This document shows, piece after piece, positions 54,675-63,894 of a stretch of 64,000 bases of DNA (positions are counted from its first letter, which is position 1; every line of letters begins with the position of its first letter). Location: contig NZ_CP187926.1 in the NCBI RefSeq assembly GCF_049933045.1, positions 3,534,001 to 3,598,000 of the forward strand, in the 5' to 3' direction. The notes beneath the pieces are model-generated. The model ran no database searches. It was not told where the DNA came from and worked only from the letters and a program-made list of their open reading frames with translations. Position numbers and translations under genes: made by a program. Source of the stretch: Pseudocolwellia sp049933045 (lineage in GTDB: Bacteria > Pseudomonadota > Gammaproteobacteria > Enterobacterales > Alteromonadaceae).

Positions 54675-55514
54675 TTATTGTACAAAATTGGCTCTTAACG
54701 CTTTTGAATAAACACCAGGTGTTACACCCATGGCACGTTTAAAATGACGATATAGATGGCTTTGATCATGAAAACCACTATCAAGCGCAACATCCATCAT
54801 TTTATGACCTTGTTGAATCAACTTTTTAGCGAGTCTTAATCGGCTTTGTATTTGATAAGTATGTGGTGGTAGCCCAAATGAACGTTGAAACTGCCTTAAT
54901 AAATGACATGGACTTAAGCCTGAAATCGTCGCTAATTTCTCCAAAGAAACATCTGCAGCAGGATATTCATCTAAAAACTCTTTAACGAGCAATACATTAC
55001 TTTTATTAGGTTGAGCTAGGTTGATATCGAAACTGGTTTTACTATGACGCACCACTAACTTTACCAGAGCAGAATAAAGTACACTTTCACGCAACAAAGT
55101 ATTTTTAGAAGTATTAAGGGTGGTAAAAGTTGTACGTAATACTTGCGCTAAATGAGGATCGTAAACCACAGCTTGTGGGAAGTAAGGAGCGCCTTTATTT
55201 AGCCCTAACTCTTGACTGATAGATTCAAATACAGCAGGCAGTGGATACATCGCACGATACGACCATCCACCTTCAGATGCTGAACAGCCATTATGTACTT
55301 CATCGGCATTCACTAAAATAATACTGTGCTGTGGAGCAATATGATTATCACCTGTGCGATAGAATTTTTGCGCGCCATTATCGATAACACCCACAGTATA
55401 TCCAGCATGACTATGCCGAGAGAAATTCTGTTTATAGTAAGTCGCGTCAAGCAGTTCAATACCGCCTAACTCTTCTGTTAACTGAAATTTCGCCCTTTCT
55501 TTTAACGCCGTCAT
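54675..55514 (-). CDS. AraC-family regulator, likely of azlCD
   Basis: 279 residues: an N-terminal cupin-like half (HSHAGYTVGVIDNGA, SIILVNADEVHNG) and a C-terminal double helix-turn-helix (about 175-275; ISGLSPCHLLRQFQRSFG, SGFHDQSHLYRHFKRAMG). It precedes azlC on the same strand, a common arrangement for these exporters. Confidence 0.88.
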   Translation of the reverse strand: MTALKERAKFQLTEELGGIELLDATYYKQNFSRHSHAGYTVGVIDNGAQKFYRTGDNHIAPQHSIILVNADEVHNGCSASEGGWSYRAMYPLPAVFESISQELGLNKGAPYFPQAVVYDPHLAQVLRTTFTTLNTSKNTLLRESVLYSALVKLVVRHSKTSFDINLAQPNKSNVLLVKEFLDEYPAADVSLEKLATISGLSPCHLLRQFQRSFGLPPHTYQIQSRLRLAKKLIQQGHKMMDVALDSGFHDQSHLYRHFKRAMGVTPGVYSKALRANFVQ

Positions 55515-55730
55515 ACTGATTCGTAGTTACCCATTTTTATACATTATAATTCATCGAGATTAGCATGTTTTGTACAATATGAGCATGTAAGTCTTAACTA
55601 ACCCTTTCCAGAGAAAGTCATCCACAACATTCCTAAAAAAGCATAAGTCTGCTATATTTTATGAGCTTGGTTATTACCTATTGTATTGGCCTTTTTTAAC
55701 TAACTTATGAATCGAAAATAAGGAATAAAT

Positions 55731-57002
55731 ATGTTTTCCTACCTTAAAGGTAAATGCTCTATTTTCGTTTCACTTTCTGTTTTTTTATTATCTGCTTGTA
55801 CTTCCAGCCCAACTTTAATGCCAACCCCTAATGTATTTGTGAACACACCTTATTCAGAAAACGATATACCTAAAACTTTACGTGAAACCAGTATGGAGCT
55901 GATTTATGTAACCGACAGAGGTACTTCAGAAAAAAAAGGCGTTAAATACGATGCCAGTCGTTCATCATCCATTGCCTACGGTATTGCCAAAGTAAATTTT
56001 GGAGACAATTCACTACCGTGGAATGAGTTGGTTGAACAAAGTAACCTACAAAAACGTTCTGCCGATTTAACTTATGTTATGGAGCAAGTTGATGAACAAG
56101 GGCGTTTTCCTTTATCACCTTATAAATTTAAGATGATAGGAGAGCAACTTCAAATTGACGAAGACATTTTAGAAAAGAAATCTTTCCATGAAAACCAAAT
56201 CAACAACAAGATCAATCAACGCCTAAAAAACAGCGAGAATAAAGACGTTGTTTTATTTGTTCACGGTTTTAACAACACCTTTGATGAATCGGTATTTACC
56301 CTTGCTGGTATTTGGCACTTTATGAAACGCCAAGGTGTACCTATCGTATATTCTTGGCCAGCGGCGGCGAAAGGCTTTAACGCTTATTTTGCAGATAAAG
56401 AGTCAGGACAATTTACTATTTTCCATTTGAAAGAAACCTTACGAATACTTTTCAAGAACCCTGAAATAGAAAATATTCATATTATTGCCCATAGCCGTGG
56501 CACTGACGTAGTAACAACAACACTTCGTGAACTCATCATAGAAAACAGAGCCAGCGGTGGAAACCCGAAAAAAGACTTACGCATAGAAAACCTAGTTCTC
56601 GCAGCTCCCGATTTAGATTTTGGTATAATTAAACAAAGATTAATGGCAGAACAGTTTGGGCCCGCTTTCGGAAAAATCACCATTTACACCTCTCAAGAAG
56701 ATAGCGCTTTAGGTATTTCTTCGTGGTTAACAAACAGCTTGAGCTTTGGCCGATTAAATACAAAAGATGTGAACGTAAATGAGCAAAATATCTTTAACTC
56801 AGTAGGAAATGTTAGCTTAATTAAAGTACCTAAATCAAGCGGCTTTATCGGGCATGATTACTTTCATAGTAATCCAGCGGTAAGTTCTGATCTTATTAAT
56901 CTACTATTATACAAAGCCGCTCCTGGTTCAAAAGAACGTCCATTGAAGAAGCTTGAGAATAACTTTTGGTCGCTCGGTTCGGATTATTTGATAGAGAAAT
57001 AA
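55731..57002 (+). CDS. DUF900 alpha/beta-hydrolase lipoprotein
   Basis: 423 residues. Lipobox LLSAC, Cys near residue 23. The hydrolase core has KDVVLFVHGFNNTFDE (oxyanion region), the nucleophile elbow AHSRGTD and SWPAAAKG, as in DUF900 proteins. It is an envelope esterase or lipase of unknown substrate. It stands alone. Confidence 0.85.
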   Translation: MFSYLKGKCSIFVSLSVFLLSACTSSPTLMPTPNVFVNTPYSENDIPKTLRETSMELIYVTDRGTSEKKGVKYDASRSSSIAYGIAKVNFGDNSLPWNELVEQSNLQKRSADLTYVMEQVDEQGRFPLSPYKFKMIGEQLQIDEDILEKKSFHENQINNKINQRLKNSENKDVVLFVHGFNNTFDESVFTLAGIWHFMKRQGVPIVYSWPAAAKGFNAYFADKESGQFTIFHLKETLRILFKNPEIENIHIIAHSRGTDVVTTTLRELIIENRASGGNPKKDLRIENLVLAAPDLDFGIIKQRLMAEQFGPAFGKITIYTSQEDSALGISSWLTNSLSFGRLNTKDVNVNEQNIFNSVGNVSLIKVPKSSGFIGHDYFHSNPAVSSDLINLLLYKAAPGSKERPLKKLENNFWSLGSDYLIEK

Positions 57003-57105
57003 CTTCTAACCTCTCTTAGGTATTAGTTTTCCTACTAAATTCCAAGCACAAAAAAAGCCAACGACTTACGAAGCTGACTTAATTTTATTAATAATAGAAT
57101 AGCTA

Positions 57106-57342
57106 TTATTGAGCCATTTTCACTCGAATTCTGTTTTTTGCAATACGTTGTTCATGCAAAGCTGCTAATGCTTTTTTTGCGTCAATTTCTTTCGGCATAA
57201 CTACAAAAGCAAAGCCTTTTGATAGACCTGTCGCTTGATCTAAAACCAGCGTACATTCGGTTACTAAACCATGAGCAGAAAATAAAATACGAATTTCTTG
57301 TTCAGTTGTTGAACGAGAAAGGTTACGAACTAAAAGTTTCAT
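57106..57342 (-). CDS. Small RRM-type RNA-binding protein
   Basis: 78 residues, one RNA recognition motif with RNP2 (LLVRNL) and RNP1 (KGFAFVVM). I start it at MKLLVRN (57342), because an upstream in-frame ATG adds an unrelated 11-residue tail. Similar small RRM proteins occur in many marine gammaproteobacteria and cyanobacteria and may act in cold adaptation; that role is inference. Confidence 0.88.
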   Translation of the reverse strand: MKLLVRNLSRSTTEQEIRILFSAHGLVTECTLVLDQATGLSKGFAFVVMPKEIDAKKALAALHEQRIAKNRIRVKMAQ

Positions 57343-57459
57343 AATTAACCATTGGTGTGTTTCTTTATACTGCAATTATCTCACAATTCTTCTACAGACC
57401 ATATTAGTTTGTGTATTTTATCGCTATCTCACTGTTTCAGGTTTTTACAGCTGAGTATT

Positions 57460-58446
57460 CTATCTTTCAACTATTGTCGCTTTATTGTTTAAGGTATTAA
57501 AAAAGTCTTTGATTTGGCTGGTTTCTTCGCCGGTTAATCTAATACCTAATTGATGCCAGCCTGTGTCTTCTATCGCTTGTTCAATAGTAGTTGCTGCACC
57601 ATCGTGAAAGTAAGGCGCGGTATTTAATACGTTACGTAATGAAGGTACTTTAAAGAAATAGTTATCGCCAGGATTCTTGGTTATATCACCAACGCCTTTA
57701 TCTATTGTATTTGGGTAAGGATGTACTATGCCCATTTTCATAAATAAACGGCTGCCCAATAACGGTCCGTTATGACATGCCACACAGCCTTTTTCGATAA
57801 AAGTATTTAGCCCTATTTTTTCAGCTTGTGTGATGGCTGTTTCATCACCTTTTAAATATTCGTCGAGCCTGTCTCGGGTAATTAAAGTGCGCTGAAAAGC
57901 CGCTAGCGCCTGCGAAATATTCTTTATGGAAATAGGTTGTTCTTGTTCTGTAAATGCTTGTTTAAACTCAGCTAAATAGCATTTATTGATTAATCTTGTG
58001 AGCACTTCGTTTTCAGACGGCATCGCCATTTCTTTTATATCGAAAAGTGGAAAGGCAACTTGTGCTTCTAAGGTTTTAGCGCGTCCGTCCCAGAACTGAG
58101 CGACATGCATTCCTGCATTCCATGTGGAGGTTGAGTTTCGTGTACCCAACTTGCCTAAGGCACCTAGAGATACCTTTAAGTTATCAACACCTGCGGCATT
58201 ATTAATAATGTTATGGCAGCTATTACATGATTGTGTTTGGTTAATTGAAAGCGCGGTTTCAAAGTAAAGTTTTTCGCCTAAGGTTTGTTGCTGTTTGTTG
58301 TCAGCTTCACTGCCTTTCATTTTATCAGGCATGGGCTGGAAAAATTGTAATGTAGATTCGATAAGACTGTTAGTTGCGTGACTTTTACTTATATTGCTTA
58401 GTGTGAATAAAAGAGTAATGGCACAAAGTAGTAAAGTTTTGTTCAT
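57460..58446 (-). CDS. Di-heme cytochrome c peroxidase
   Basis: About 328 residues with a signal peptide (about 1-24). Two heme-binding motifs (SCNSCHN near the N-terminus; GCVACHN about residue 200) mark the two-heme bacterial peroxidase family. It reduces H2O2 in the periplasm using electrons from a cytochrome or cupredoxin. The start at MNKTLLL is chosen over an upstream ATG that would add 21 residues before the signal peptide. Its position downstream of katG suggests co-regulation by peroxide. Confidence 0.9.
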   Translation of the reverse strand: MNKTLLLCAITLLFTLSNISKSHATNSLIESTLQFFQPMPDKMKGSEADNKQQQTLGEKLYFETALSINQTQSCNSCHNIINNAAGVDNLKVSLGALGKLGTRNSTSTWNAGMHVAQFWDGRAKTLEAQVAFPLFDIKEMAMPSENEVLTRLINKCYLAEFKQAFTEQEQPISIKNISQALAAFQRTLITRDRLDEYLKGDETAITQAEKIGLNTFIEKGCVACHNGPLLGSRLFMKMGIVHPYPNTIDKGVGDITKNPGDNYFFKVPSLRNVLNTAPYFHDGAATTIEQAIEDTGWHQLGIRLTGEETSQIKDFFNTLNNKATIVER

Positions 58447-58542
58447 GAGGCTTCTTTTCTCCTGAGCATTTCTTAATATGAAAAAAGAGAAGAATAAGTG
58501 CTTAGGCAATAAACCTGTTAGTACTCATTCTTCTCTTGCTAT

Positions 58543-58576
58543 AAGGTTAACTCTGTAATGATACTGAGTTAACCTT
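58543..58576 (-). terminator. Hairpin between katG and the cytochrome c peroxidase gene
   Basis: Perfect 11-bp stem AAGGTTAACTC / GAGTTAACCTT with a 12-nt loop. No T tract follows on the minus strand, so it may attenuate or process rather than stop transcription. Confidence 0.5.
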
Positions 58577-58623
58577 TATTACTTACACCTTTGTGTATGT
58601 AGGTTTTCTTGTATATTTCAGGC

Positions 58624-60879
58624 TTATTTCAGGTCAAAGCGATCTAACTTCATTACTTTGTCCCATGCGCTTACGAAATCATCAACAAATTTCTGGTCAG
58701 CATCTTTTGAAGCGTAAACTTCTGCAATTGCTCTTAACTCTGTGCTTGAACCAAAGATTAAGTCAACTGGTGTTGCTTTCCACTTTAACTCACCTGTAGC
58801 ACGGTCACGACCTTCGTAGATACCTACTTCAGATTTAGCTTTAGTCCATTTGTTAGACATATCTAATAAGTTAACAAAGAAATCGTTAGTTAATACGCCA
58901 GGCTTGTCTGTAAATACACCTAGTGCAGAACCATCGAAGTTAGCATTTAATGCACGCATACCACCAACAAGTACCGTCATTTCAGGAACATTTAAGCCAA
59001 GAGTATTAGCTTTGTCTACTAACATTTCTGCTGGAGCCATGTAGCTTTCTTCGCTGTAGTAATTACGGAAACCATCAGCATTAGGTTTTAAGTAGTTAAA
59101 CGATTTAACACTTGTTTGTGCTTGTGTTGCATCAGCACGACCTGCTGTAAATGGAACCTTAACTTTAAAGCCAGCATCTTTAGCTGCTTTTTCAATTGCT
59201 GCACCGCCACCAAGAACGATTAAGTCAGCAAGAGAAACCTGTTTCTTAGATGATTTCTTGTTGAACTTAGTTTGAATAGATTCAAGCTTAGCAATAACTT
59301 TACTTAGTTCTTTCGGGTTATTAACAGCCCACTCGTTTTGAGGAGCAAGGTTAATACGTGCACCGTTTGCACCACCACGCATATCTGTTACACGGTGACT
59401 TGACGCTGAAGCCCAAGCAACTCTTACTAATTCAGACGTTGTTAATCCTGAATCAAGTATTGATTTTTTAAGCTTAGTTACATCTCTATCAGAAACTAAC
59501 TTGTAAGTAACTTCTGAAAGAGGGTCTTGCCATAATAAAACTTCACTTGGTACTTCTGTGCCAACGTATCTTGCACGAGGTCCCATATCACGGTGAGTTA
59601 ACTTGAACCAAGCTTTAGCAAATGCTTTATCAAAGGCACCATCTTCAGCTCTAAAGCGTTCAACAATTTTTCTGAATTCTGGATCTTCTTTTAATGCAAT
59701 ATCAGTTGTAAACATAATAGGCGCATTACGCTTATTAGGAATATGTGCATCTGGTACTAAGTAAGCTGCCGCTGGATCATCTGGTGTCCATTGTTTAGCG
59801 CCTGCAGGACTTTTAGTTAAAACCCAGTTAAAGTTCATTAAGTTGTCTAAGTAGTTTGAAGACCATTTTGTAGGTGTAACTGTCCAAGCGCCTTCTATAC
59901 CACTTGTAGATGTATCAGCACCAACGCCAGTTCCACATGCGTTTTTCCAACCTAAACCTTGTTCTTCAATTGCTGCAGCAGCTGGTGCTTCACCTAAACA
60001 ATCACTCGGTTTTTTCGCGCCATGTGCTTTACCTAATGTGTGACCACCAGCAAGTAAGGCTACAATTTCTTCATCGTTCATTGCCATGCGACCAAAAGAT
60101 AATCTAATGTCGTCAGCAGCTAAAAGAGGATCAGGTTTGCCGTGCGGTCCTTCAGGGTTAACATAAATTAAGCCCATTTCTACTGCAGCAAGTGGTCCTT
60201 TAAGTTTGCCTTTATTGTCACGACGTTCGTCGGTAAGCATTTTAGTTTCAGAACCCCAGTAAACTAAATCAGGTTCCCAATCATCGCTACGTCCACCAGC
60301 AAAACCGAAGGTTTTAAAGCCCATAGATTCAAGTGCTACGTTACCAGAAAGTACCATTAAATCAGCCCAAGAAACTTGGCGACCGTACTTTTGTTTAACT
60401 GGCCATAATAAACGACGAGCTTTATCTAAGTTTGCATTGTCTGGCCAGCTATTTAGCGGGTCAAAACGTTGTTGTCCACCTGATGCACCACCACGGCCAT
60501 CGTTTACACGGTATACACCAGCGCTATGCCAAGCCATACGAATCATTAAAGGACCGTAATGTCCCCAATCTGCTGGCCACCAGGCTTTTGAGTCAACTAA
60601 TGTTGTTTCAATATCTTTTTTAAGTGTTTCAATATCAACTTTTTCGAATTCTTTAGCGTAGTTGAATTGCTCCCCGTATGGGTTAGATTCTGCGCCATGT
60701 TGTCTTAAGGCACTAAGGTTTAATTGATCAGGCCACCAAAAAGCATTGGTTAATGTTTTTGGACTTGTATTAGTGGTTGAAGATGTGTGCCCACCTTCAG
60801 CAAATGCTGAAACCGTTACAGCCATTGATGATAAAGCAACAGTAATTGCTGCTGCCATTGGTAATGCTTTTTTGATCAT
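58624..60879 (-). CDS. katG: Catalase-peroxidase with signal peptide (KatG/KatP type)
   Basis: 751 residues, both KatG domains present. Distal active-site residues Arg114, Trp117 and His118 (MIRMAWHSAG); the cross-link Tyr in LIYVNPEGPHG; the proximal His in GGHTLGKAHG. The second, degenerate domain follows (about 460-751). The N-terminus (residues 1-28) has a Sec-type signal peptide with cleavage after SAFA, so the enzyme is probably periplasmic, unlike standard KatG. It is divergent from the second OxyR gene, a strong hint at peroxide control. Confidence 0.95.
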   Translation of the reverse strand: MIKKALPMAAAITVALSSMAVTVSAFAEGGHTSSTTNTSPKTLTNAFWWPDQLNLSALRQHGAESNPYGEQFNYAKEFEKVDIETLKKDIETTLVDSKAWWPADWGHYGPLMIRMAWHSAGVYRVNDGRGGASGGQQRFDPLNSWPDNANLDKARRLLWPVKQKYGRQVSWADLMVLSGNVALESMGFKTFGFAGGRSDDWEPDLVYWGSETKMLTDERRDNKGKLKGPLAAVEMGLIYVNPEGPHGKPDPLLAADDIRLSFGRMAMNDEEIVALLAGGHTLGKAHGAKKPSDCLGEAPAAAAIEEQGLGWKNACGTGVGADTSTSGIEGAWTVTPTKWSSNYLDNLMNFNWVLTKSPAGAKQWTPDDPAAAYLVPDAHIPNKRNAPIMFTTDIALKEDPEFRKIVERFRAEDGAFDKAFAKAWFKLTHRDMGPRARYVGTEVPSEVLLWQDPLSEVTYKLVSDRDVTKLKKSILDSGLTTSELVRVAWASASSHRVTDMRGGANGARINLAPQNEWAVNNPKELSKVIAKLESIQTKFNKKSSKKQVSLADLIVLGGGAAIEKAAKDAGFKVKVPFTAGRADATQAQTSVKSFNYLKPNADGFRNYYSEESYMAPAEMLVDKANTLGLNVPEMTVLVGGMRALNANFDGSALGVFTDKPGVLTNDFFVNLLDMSNKWTKAKSEVGIYEGRDRATGELKWKATPVDLIFGSSTELRAIAEVYASKDADQKFVDDFVSAWDKVMKLDRFDLK

Positions 60880-61200
60880 TAGTCTTTCCTCTTTTACTAC
60901 TTCGTTTTAAGGTGTGTAATAATTAATCTCAGGTTATGTGTAGATTAAGTTTTCAATTTGTAATATTTAATTTCAAGTGTAGTGTAGAGGCTGGAGTATC
61001 TTCTGGATATTTGATTAATTTGAAGATAACGTTCTGTTTTTTAAATTTATCTATTTATTGATTTAAAAATCAACATATTGCTATGTGTTCTTATGGTGAG
61101 AATTAAGCATTTGGAACCTATAACCACATAATGCAGCTGTTAATGTTCTAAAAAATTTATTAATATAACTACTTCATTCCATTTAAACTATCGTTTCGCT
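60880..61200. other. Divergent promoter region of katG and the second oxyR
   Basis: No gene is seen here. Unlike the ahpC upstream region, I find no clear ATAG-n7-CTAT OxyR array in it, so binding here, if any, would use a weak site. Confidence 0.6.
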
Positions 61201-62115
61201 ATGATTTCATTCAAACAACTCTCTTATGCTTTAGCTATTGAAAAAACCTTACATTTTAAAAAAGCAGCTGAAGCCTGCAATGTTTCTCAATCCGCTTTAA
61301 GTACTGCTATAACAGAGCTTGAGAGGCAATTAGATGTCACTATTTTTGAACGAAATAACAAGCAAGTACTTATTACAGATAAAGGCGAGCTTATTCTCAA
61401 CAAAGCGAGAAGAGTGAAATTAGAATTAGATGAATTACTACAAATAGCACAAGTTGATAATCAACCATTCGCTAACCCAATGAAAATTGGTGTTATTCCA
61501 ACTATTGGCCCTTACCTTTTACCTAAAGTATTGCCGGAAGTTAGAGCGCAATACCCTGATTTCAAATTACGTATTATTGAAGAACAATCACACAACTTAG
61601 TTGAGATGGTACGTACCGGTGATATTGATGCTGCAATACTTGCCTTGCCCTTCCCTATTGAAGGCTTAATGAGCTTTGAATTTTGGGAAGAAGACTTCTA
61701 TTGGATTTGTCATAAAGATGAATACCTGCCTTCGATGCAAGAAATTACCAGTGATCAATTAGAAATAGATAAACTGATGCTGTTAAAAGACGGACATTGT
61801 TTAAAGCAACACGCTTTAGCTGCATGTAGCTTACAAAACAAAACGCAAGAGTCTGACTTTGACTCAACCACTTTATATACTTTGATCCAAATGGTGGCAA
61901 GTAAGTTAGGTTCTACCTTGGTGCCACATATGGCGCTAGATCAGTTGATATGTAATGAATCAGAAATTAGAGCCGTACATTTAAATGAACCCGGTCCGCA
62001 TCGTTCTATTGCTTTGGTTATACGACCAAACTACGTAAGAACAAGCGAGTTAACAATACTGATGAATATATTTAAAGATGAACTAGGCAGTTCGTGTGGT
62101 GTAACAGCAGAATAG
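61201..62115 (+). CDS. OxyR-family LysR-type regulator (paralogue 2)
   Basis: 304 residues, the same layout as the OxyR at 40 kb: helix-turn-helix (KAAEACNVSQSALSTAITEL) and regulatory domain with Cys200 and Cys209 (GHCLKQHALAACS). It differs clearly from paralogue 1 in the first helix-turn-helix and effector domain. It likely controls the divergent katG and ccp genes. It is the last ordinary gene before the integron array. Confidence 0.88.
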   Translation: MISFKQLSYALAIEKTLHFKKAAEACNVSQSALSTAITELERQLDVTIFERNNKQVLITDKGELILNKARRVKLELDELLQIAQVDNQPFANPMKIGVIPTIGPYLLPKVLPEVRAQYPDFKLRIIEEQSHNLVEMVRTGDIDAAILALPFPIEGLMSFEFWEEDFYWICHKDEYLPSMQEITSDQLEIDKLMLLKDGHCLKQHALAACSLQNKTQESDFDSTTLYTLIQMVASKLGSTLVPHMALDQLICNESEIRAVHLNEPGPHRSIALVIRPNYVRTSELTILMNIFKDELGSSCGVTAE

Positions 62116-62312
62116 CGCTAATGGTATTGAGATAAGTAACTATCAATAAGCTATAGAAAATAACTACAAGCAGACTTAAAAAATGCCATCTAACATTTAC
62201 CCTGTTTTTGTATACAAATAGTAAGTAATCCTTCTTTCTACAAGAAAGCGGGATTAAACCCTCCTTTCACACATCAACCAATTAAACTCTATTTTTTAAG
62301 TCATTGATCTAA

Positions 62313-62410
62313 CGATAACAATCACGTAATGTCGATGGTAATTATAATTTAAAGGGGATTGTTTGTCTTTTCAGAAAGGCGGATTACATCCTCATATTAA
62401 GCTGTTATGT
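62313..62410 (+). repeat. Diverged attC-like site 0
   Basis: The left arm starting at CGATAACAATCACGTAATG and the right arm ending at GTTATGT can fold: the right arm in reverse complement, CATAACAGCTTAATATGAGG, matches much of the left arm. Its length (98 bp) and end match the other attC sites, but the middle differs in sequence, so it is less certain. It could instead be an attI-like entry site. Confidence 0.5.
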
Positions 62411-62426
62411 TTTTCAAGGAGTATCT

Positions 62427-63131
62427 ATGAACTGTTGGATTTGTGGCAACATAGCTAATTCGGGTGAGCATATGATAAAAGCGTCAGACCTTAGACTGTT
62501 TTTCCCTGATTTAAGTCAAAAAAATCCAATTCTTCATAAAACTGATAACGGTAAAGTTAGTAAAGAGATAGGAACAGCTAAAAGTAAGTGTCTTCACTAT
62601 TCATCGAGAATATGTGTAAATTGTAACAGCGGAACTACATCAAAGCATGATAAATCATGGTCTGTACTTTCTAATTTCTTGTATGAAAACCCTAAACTAC
62701 AGGAACTTTGTTTTGAGGATGTTTGGGGTGACGAATATAGACAAAACATGCTAAATGTTCACCTCTATTTTGTAAAGCAGCTTGGCTGTGCCATTGAGTC
62801 TTGTCAGACATTACAATCACCAATTCCATTGAAAACAGAATGTTTTGCTGAATCTATTTTAAAGGGTATAGGTAATAGAAATATATTGCTTAGTTTCCAC
62901 AGTACCGAGCACCAAAAATATACAGCATTATCGGATTTATGGGTTGAATATCACCCTAAAACCGGAAATGTTATTTATTGCTGTTTTTTCTATATTATAG
63001 GAAACTATGCAGTGAAAATTGCCTATGCTAGCTTTGATATAATATACCGTGGTATGGATCAAGCGTGGCTTCCATATCATAATAAAAAAGGTATTAATAA
63101 AGTTAAAATTCAGCCGTTTACCAAAACATAA
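62427..63131 (+). CDS. HNH-endonuclease-like cassette protein
   Basis: 234 residues. The start is fixed by AAGGAG at 62416-62421. CWICG at residue 3, then GEHMIKASDLR, then ICVNCNSGTTSKHDKSW, give the treble-clef layout (CxxC, EH, CxxCN) of HNH-type nucleases. The stop codon lies inside attC site 1, as is typical for an integron cassette gene. Similar cassettes can be defence or toxin-like; none of that is shown here. The C-terminal half is not recognised. Confidence 0.7.
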   Translation: MNCWICGNIANSGEHMIKASDLRLFFPDLSQKNPILHKTDNGKVSKEIGTAKSKCLHYSSRICVNCNSGTTSKHDKSWSVLSNFLYENPKLQELCFEDVWGDEYRQNMLNVHLYFVKQLGCAIESCQTLQSPIPLKTECFAESILKGIGNRNILLSFHSTEHQKYTALSDLWVEYHPKTGNVIYCCFFYIIGNYAVKIAYASFDIIYRGMDQAWLPYHNKKGINKVKIQPFTKT

Positions 63132-63221
63132 CAAGTCATTAAAGCAGGACTAAAAACAGCGGGCTGTTCGCTTCGCTCCATTTTAGCCCACTATTTTTAG
63201 CCTCTTAATGAGGCGTTATGA
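63126..63221 (+). repeat. attC site 1
   Basis: Palindromic 96-bp site: CATAACAAGTCATTAAAG on the left pairs with CTCTTAATGAGGCGTTATG on the right, with inner arms GGACTAAAAACAGC and TTTTTAGCC. The core cleavage sequence is GTTATGA at 63215. Confidence 0.92.
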
Positions 63222-63562
63222 GTCTACTGCTTTTTGTCTGTTATTTTTTGTAAAATAGGTTGGCTTTAACAAGTGGAATTTGTGCTTGTTTCAAACGAGT
63301 ATCGCTAGTTAAAGTTTATCAAAGGTCACCAATAGTATTTGCTTTTGAAGAGACTTTTGTAGCAAATACATCGGTTCGTAAAAGTTGATTGGGTAGCTCA
63401 AGTTAAACTTCATTTACACATTAGGTGTTTACTAATAGCGTCGTGTTTTGAGTTAATGTAAGTTACTCATAACAAGGCAATTCAACAAGGACTAAAAACA
63501 GCTGGCCATTGCTCGTGCCTCGCTTATTTTGGCCTACTATTTTTAGCCTGTTAATATGGGCG
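63216..63562 (+). other. Integron cassette 2, no evident ORF
   Basis: 347-bp cassette between core sites. No open frame over ~60 codons exists on either strand; the first ATG opens an 11-codon frame. It may carry a promoter, a small RNA or a very short peptide. Confidence 0.65.
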
Positions 63563-63568
63563 TTAGCA
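63467..63568 (+). repeat. attC site 2
   Basis: 102-bp palindromic site starting TCATAACAAGG and ending with core GTTAGCA at 63562. The inner arms GGACTAAAAACAGCTGGCC and GGCCTACTATTTTTAGCC pair. Confidence 0.92.
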
Positions 63569-63865
63569 GTCTTATTCAGTTTGTATAAATCCGGGATTGG
63601 TTTTAAGTAAAAAGGTTTTACGTTTCACTTTACCTCTCCCTAATTAAAATTTACTTATCGTTAATTGCTTTGTGTTGTTTTCTCGGTGTTAATTTTTAAG
63701 TAAAGTGTATTAAAAAGCGTTAGTTGTATTATTTGGTAGTTATAGCGGTAAACCGCAAACGTTTATCTTCCACGGCTAACAAGGCATTGCAAAGGACTAA
63801 AAACAGCTGGCCGTTGCTCGTGCCTCGCTATTTTGGCCAACAATTTTTAGCCTCTGAATGAGGCG
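63563..63865 (+). other. Integron cassette 3, no evident ORF
   Basis: 303-bp cassette, AT-rich, with no frame over ~60 codons on either strand. A small AGCGGTAAACCGC hairpin lies near 63744. Confidence 0.65.
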
Positions 63866-63871
63866 TTATGC
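63774..63871 (+). repeat. attC site 3
   Basis: 98-bp palindromic site starting GGCTAACAAGG and ending with core GTTATGC at 63865. Its inner region is nearly identical to that of site 2. Confidence 0.92.
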
Positions 63872-63894
63872 ATACCATTACCACTGAGGATATT

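Noticed and set aside
60880..61200. OxyR site between katG and the second oxyR
   Set aside because: I looked for ATAG-n7-CTAT and found no convincing match.
62116..62312. A remnant integrase or cassette gene between oxyR and the first attC
   Set aside because: Only a 12-codon frame (from an ATG near 62182) is visible; no integrase motif was found.
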